Source: Bacillota bacterium
GTDB taxonomy: Bacteria > Bacillota > Clostridia > Peptostreptococcales > Anaerovoracaceae
DNA length: 64,000 nt
Assembly (NCBI GenBank): GCA_017432345.1
Contig: JAFRJI010000024.1
Location: 50,092-114,091, forward strand
Direction: 5' to 3'
The position numbers and the translations under genes are program-made. The notes under the pieces were generated by a model. The model was given only the letters and a program-made list of their open reading frames with translations. It ran no database searches and was not told the DNA's origin. Below are positions 61,076 to 64,000 of this stretch, in pieces (within the stretch, counting starts at the first letter, position 1; each line of letters begins with the position of its first letter).

Positions 61076-61113
61076 TGGCACCCCCAGCCGGAATCGAACC
61101 AGCAACTAATCTT
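61076..61113 (-). pseudogene. tRNA 3' fragment, probable integration attachment site
   Basis: On the minus strand the sequence has a T-stem/loop GCTGG-TTCGATT-CCGGC, a 3' acceptor strand TGGGGGT, a discriminator G and CCA. A tRNA 5' half with a matching acceptor strand and D-arm is missing on the right. The orientation puts the lost 5' half, and so the inserted DNA, to the right. The isoacceptor cannot be assigned. Confidence 0.75.
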
Positions 61114-61318
61114 TTGCTCCCTAGCAAAAACGGAAACCCTTGGTATTGCTGGGTTTCCGCGAAAATACGTTGAAATTCAAACGGTGTTTGTAAGTTGTAA
61201 CTCCTGCTGATCCGTGACCATTTGAGGCACTCGGTGGCAAAAAGTGTGGGAAAAATGTGGGAGTTAGCCCCTTTGCAGCAAGACATGACATGGTATCTAT
61301 AAAACCATGTAAGCTGGT
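61114..61318. other. Integration-junction remnant without a gene
   Basis: It holds a GGAAACCC/GGGTTTCC hairpin (61132-61158) and a short direct repeat GTGGGAAAAATGTGGGA near 61247. Both are compatible with recombinase arm-site or integrase 3' debris. No intact coding sequence is visible. Confidence 0.4.
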
Positions 61319-62146
61319 TTATTCCAGCAGCTTTCTTACCGCTTCTATCGTCTCTTCAAAGGAGATATCCTTGGCATAATAAAACTCTCTGCGGTATTTT
61401 TCCCACAAATTCTGCAGGTCATTGTTGAATGCCAATCTGTCCAAAATTGGTTTCCAATTCTCTATTCTTTCCCAGGATCCTCGATGATCCGCCGTGGCAC
61501 GCAGGGCATTTCGGAACGTTTTCAGATTATATTCCTGCCCGTTCACAAGAATATAAACATCATAATAGTCTCTTGGTCTCGTATTAAGAACGTCCCTGCT
61601 CAGAATCGTTTCAACCTTCTCCGCCAATGCTGTTTCAATATTATATCCCCACAGTTTTATCCTGACGGAATCATCCATAATGCCGCCTATTTCATACTCA
61701 ACGGCTTCCGGTGTGATGATATCGCCTGTTGACACATCAACTGACAACGGTGTTATCATCTCCTCGAACAGCGCCTCCATCTTAACTCTGTATCCGCCAT
61801 ATATATCATCCTTGCGGATCGGAGAAACCGAATTGATTCGAAATGAAATACCATCAGACAGATCGGTATCGCATATCTTTCCTAATGCTTCCCGGACCTT
61901 TTCTTTTGTGAGTTCGAGCTTGCGAAGAGTAGTGTCCAGGTCCATTGTAGCTCTGGTATCGAGCCCTACAAGCGCGGAAATAAGCATGCCTCCCTTGATA
62001 ACAAACTTATCTTTATATTCGGATTTTGAAAGGCGTTCCAGAAACCTCTCGAACATAACGTTCTGCAAAACGACCTGCGCCGGAAGATGATTCTTCTTGG
62101 CGTAGTTATTGACCTTTGCTTTGAAACTCATTGATTTTGAACTCAT
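61319..62146 (-). CDS. AbiEii-family nucleotidyltransferase toxin
   Basis: The 275-residue protein has the DNA-polymerase-beta-like fold of AbiEii/AbiGii: KFVIKGGMLISALVGLDTRATMDLD near 48-72 (the G-G and D-x-D catalytic region), and later AEKVETILSRDVLNTRPRDYYDVYIL near 190-215. AbiEii toxins modify targets such as tRNA with nucleotides and abort phage infection, and act as type IV toxin-antitoxin effectors. Its start overlaps the antitoxin stop (ATGA). Confidence 0.9.
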   Translation of the reverse strand: MSSKSMSFKAKVNNYAKKNHLPAQVVLQNVMFERFLERLSKSEYKDKFVIKGGMLISALVGLDTRATMDLDTTLRKLELTKEKVREALGKICDTDLSDGISFRINSVSPIRKDDIYGGYRVKMEALFEEMITPLSVDVSTGDIITPEAVEYEIGGIMDDSVRIKLWGYNIETALAEKVETILSRDVLNTRPRDYYDVYILVNGQEYNLKTFRNALRATADHRGSWERIENWKPILDRLAFNNDLQNLWEKYRREFYYAKDISFEETIEAVRKLLE

Positions 62147-62733
62147 AATAATACCTCCATATACCCCTTTACCTGCTTGCTTACCCTTAGTTTCTCTGCG
62201 TAATCGGCAAGCTTTTGCAGATTCTTATTCTTATACTCGCCGTAATTCCTGATGGCTGCAATGACAGTTTCCTCGTCTATACGGCTCCTGCTCCGCAGGA
62301 TATCACATATGGTCCGCTCCGGATTATAGCAACGGACTGTATTTCCAAAAGTCGTGTTCCTTTCTGTCAGACCCATCTCGTGTAGTTCCGGCTTCACATA
62401 ATAGCACTTGCACTGTTCCTTAATCGTTGCCGGGATCGCAGCTGTGCTCGGAATCGTAACTGCATGAACAAATGGAGTACGGTCTGACAATCCGTTCAGA
62501 AAAAGAGCTGTTTCATGTGAAAAAATAATATGTTTCGATCGCAGCATCACAAGGTACATATCATCTTCAATGGAATCCGGCACTGTATAAAAACCATGAC
62601 CACATCTCTCCAACAGCCCGTCTCTGACATAATTCGTCAAAGTTGTTTTGGATACACCAATATCCGTCAGCTGTTCTGTCGTGAGTATGTAATTGCTTTC
62701 CTTCATTCTTTTGTTGATTTCGTCCATGATCAT
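62143..62733 (-). CDS. AbiEi-family antitoxin / autorepressor
   Basis: The 196-residue protein has an N-terminal winged helix-turn-helix (about 15-60, LTTEQLTDIGVSKTTLTNYV). A C-terminal antitoxin domain follows with LMLRSKHIIFSHETALFLNGL and YNPERTICDILRSR. AbiEi neutralises AbiEii and represses the operon by binding inverted repeats. A perfect inverted repeat covering the promoter lies 22 bp upstream. The start is ATG at 62733 with GGAGGTGAGC upstream. Confidence 0.9.
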   Translation of the reverse strand: MIMDEINKRMKESNYILTTEQLTDIGVSKTTLTNYVRDGLLERCGHGFYTVPDSIEDDMYLVMLRSKHIIFSHETALFLNGLSDRTPFVHAVTIPSTAAIPATIKEQCKCYYVKPELHEMGLTERNTTFGNTVRCYNPERTICDILRSRSRIDEETVIAAIRNYGEYKNKNLQKLADYAEKLRVSKQVKGYMEVLL

Positions 62734-62755
62734 TTCAGCTCACCTCCAATCAAAA

Positions 62756-62803
62756 GTTGACTTTCATATCGAAATTATAGTTTGTTTCGATATGAAAGTC
62801 AAC
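62756..62803 (-). promoter_or_regulatory. abiE promoter embedded in a perfect 19-bp inverted repeat
   Basis: Arms 62756-62774 and 62785-62803 are perfectly complementary around a 10-nt centre. On the minus strand the -35 TTGACT (62797-62802), a 17-nt spacer and -10 TATAAT (62774-62779) all lie inside it. Confidence 0.9.
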
Positions 62804-62843
62804 CGCATGTTCTCTATCCTTCCATCATGCGTTTCGCTACATG

Positions 62844-62867
62844 CCCTATTATCTATAGATAATAGGG
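62844..62867. repeat. 24-bp perfect palindrome
   Basis: CCCTATTATCTA and its complement, between the right-edge gene and the abiE promoter. It has no U-run, so it is either a weak terminator of the right-edge gene or a binding site. Confidence 0.65.
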
Positions 62868-62895
62868 TTCGTCTCTTTCCATATATGGATATTCA

Positions 62896-64000
62896 TCATT
62901 CGTGCTTCCACTCTGCTCGATTCTTACTCCTCACTGGCATTATAACATTCTTGGCCATGGAGCCTCCTGCAAGGTTTTCAATGGCTTTAATATCCTCTTC
63001 TGTACTGCCGTAGTCTATATCTACAAGGCTGCTTTTCAATAATCCGTTATAGATGACACCGGTTTTGTCTATTATTGCGCACTCAAGATCTGCATTCCGT
63101 AGACCAAGCTCCGGATCCCCTGCCGGAGAATTCTGGACCAGTGCCACTTTATCCTTTTGGGAAGTAACGGCAAGTCCCGGGGCAATACCGTGCTCATATC
63201 TGTCATGGGAGTTCTTCCTGGTTATCATTTCTGTTGTGAACAACTCATCATCGAGGCCTTTTGCTACCCCGCCGGAATAAAGCAGCTGGTATCCGCTATC
63301 ATCGGGTTTAGTCAGAATCGCAACATGATTATTATGGTCTGTTGCCGCCAACGTGCCATCTTCTCCCCACGTATAAGACATTTTTCCGGCTGCCGGGAAC
63401 ATCTTCGCCATACATTTAGACTTCCATGTGTCTGCATCTACGATCTCAACGCAGTAATCGCCCTTTTTCACAGAGAATATCGCCAGATTCCTATGATCCC
63501 CTGACAGGCTGATATCTACATATTCCGCTGTTTCATCCAAAGGATAGGTCATATTCAACTGATCTGACAGCGGCGTCGGATCCGGTATCAAAAGGTTTTT
63601 CCTGCCTTTGCCTATGCTAATTCTTGCATCTGTATCGATCGGCAGTTCATATATACCGTAGCCGCCTTTGATTTGCGAAACATCAATCGGCTTTCCTTTG
63701 ACTGTACGATTGTTCACAACAAAAAGCAGCCTGTTTTTCAATCCATAGTCGGATGCTTTATGCGCCACATCATCTCCCTGGCTCTCTTTGTTTGCTGCTG
63801 TGTCAGGATGTTCCCATTTCTTTCCGTCCTTGATGTTTTCCTGCTGGAGAAAGATAACGGGATCGAATTCATAATAGTCTTTCCCCGCTCCAAGTGGCTT
63901 CTTTATTGTTGTCTTACTGACGGAAAATCTCTTGTTCGAGGAATCCTGTTCACTGGAAACACTGTAATCCTGATACTCATCGTCGATTACCGGAATCCTG
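62896..64000 (-). CDS. Unknown protein, N-terminus beyond the right edge
   Basis: The reading frame is open from the window edge to the stop at 62896, at least 367 codons. An apparent GTG start at 63768 is internal, because the frame continues upstream without a stop or better start. Several blocks look like beta-propeller blades: YVDISLSGDHRNLAIFSV, CVEIVDADTWKSK and GEDGTLAATDHNNHVAIL. No membrane segment is visible in this part. It lies to the right of the tRNA junction with the AbiE pair and so is probably cargo of the integrated element. I do not recognise the family. Confidence 0.7.
   Translation of the reverse strand, partial: RIPVIDDEYQDYSVSSEQDSSNKRFSVSKTTIKKPLGAGKDYYEFDPVIFLQQENIKDGKKWEHPDTAANKESQGDDVAHKASDYGLKNRLLFVVNNRTVKGKPIDVSQIKGGYGIYELPIDTDARISIGKGRKNLLIPDPTPLSDQLNMTYPLDETAEYVDISLSGDHRNLAIFSVKKGDYCVEIVDADTWKSKCMAKMFPAAGKMSYTWGEDGTLAATDHNNHVAILTKPDDSGYQLLYSGGVAKGLDDELFTTEMITRKNSHDRYEHGIAPGLAVTSQKDKVALVQNSPAGDPELGLRNADLECAIIDKTGVIYNGLLKSSLVDIDYGSTEEDIKAIENLAGGSMAKNVIMPVRSKNRAEWKHE

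Noticed and set aside
60737-61105. N-terminal extension of the PTS IIB-IIC-HPr protein
   Set aside because: It would translate the palindromic element, has no family similarity, and the ATG at 60736 has a good ribosome site and directly precedes the EIIB domain.
61070-61160. Intact tRNA gene
   Set aside because: The T-arm and 3' acceptor are good, but no D-arm, no normal anticodon loop (position 33 is not T) and no complementary 5' acceptor strand are found.
61065-61286. 73-codon minus-strand frame across the tRNA fragment
   Set aside because: It translates tRNA and hairpin sequence and has no ribosome site or family match.

Overview
The window is from a Gram-positive, probably gut-type anaerobic Clostridia genome of moderate GC. 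Pointers are the Firmicutes order prfA–sua5–rpiB–upp, strong AAAGGAGG ribosome sites, intrinsic terminators with U-runs, heterodimeric BmrCD-type ABC exporter genes, secreted LRR and beta-helix proteins without outer-membrane machinery, a clostripain-type protease and a PTS. A family such as Anaerovoracaceae is only a guess. No rRNA or intact tRNA gene is present. One tRNA 3' fragment is.

Layout. 1-5.5 kb: partial membrane gene, DUF202 protein and thrH, a lipoprotein, an alanine/ornithine racemase-type gene divergent from ridA, and rplM-rpsI with a consensus promoter and a ~195-nt leader. 5.5-12.5 kb: one dense minus-strand block prfA–sua5–rpiB–upp–tyrS–secreted LRR protein, with a thioesterase upstream. 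12.5-23.1 kb: a repeat-rich acidic membrane protein, a heterodimeric ABC exporter, and an ftsH–pucR-like–glyA operon. 23.2-31.7 kb: a 1,225-residue secreted repeat protein and an aromatic operon, aroF–aroA–four-domain AroC/chorismate mutase/AroE/AroK fusion. 31.8-42.7 kb: ferritin, tilS, zinc-ribbon proteins, a three-gene membrane operon, a VanX-like lipoprotein, an AIM24 protein, a membrane clostripain and an orphan hisD.

42.8-53.1 kb is the most interesting region: a LysR-controlled catabolic island. It has two adjacent crotonase-fold proteins resembling 6-oxocamphor hydrolase (carbon-carbon hydrolysis of beta-diketones), an SDR, an acetoacetate-decarboxylase-like protein, an MDR reductase, two MFS transporters, a cupin and a nitroreductase. 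In front of four operons I find a TTATG-N9-CATAA-type dyad lying exactly 42 nt upstream of a -10 hexamer. This predicts one ten-gene regulon. It reads like an undescribed anaerobic pathway that imports, reduces and hydrolytically opens a cyclic or bicyclic 1,3-dicarbonyl compound. The substrate is unknown.

53.2-60.7 kb: cardiolipin synthase and a membrane GDPD protein (phospholipid turnover), then a complete PTS packed into two polypeptides, IIB-IIC-HPr and EI-IIA. Upstream of its promoter lies a 217-bp element with perfect 23-bp terminal inverted repeats and three identical-geometry 39-bp dyads. 61.0-64.0 kb: a tRNA 3' end with its terminator marks an integration junction. To its right lie an AbiE toxin-antitoxin pair, with a promoter buried in a perfect 19-bp inverted repeat, and a partial gene running off the edge.
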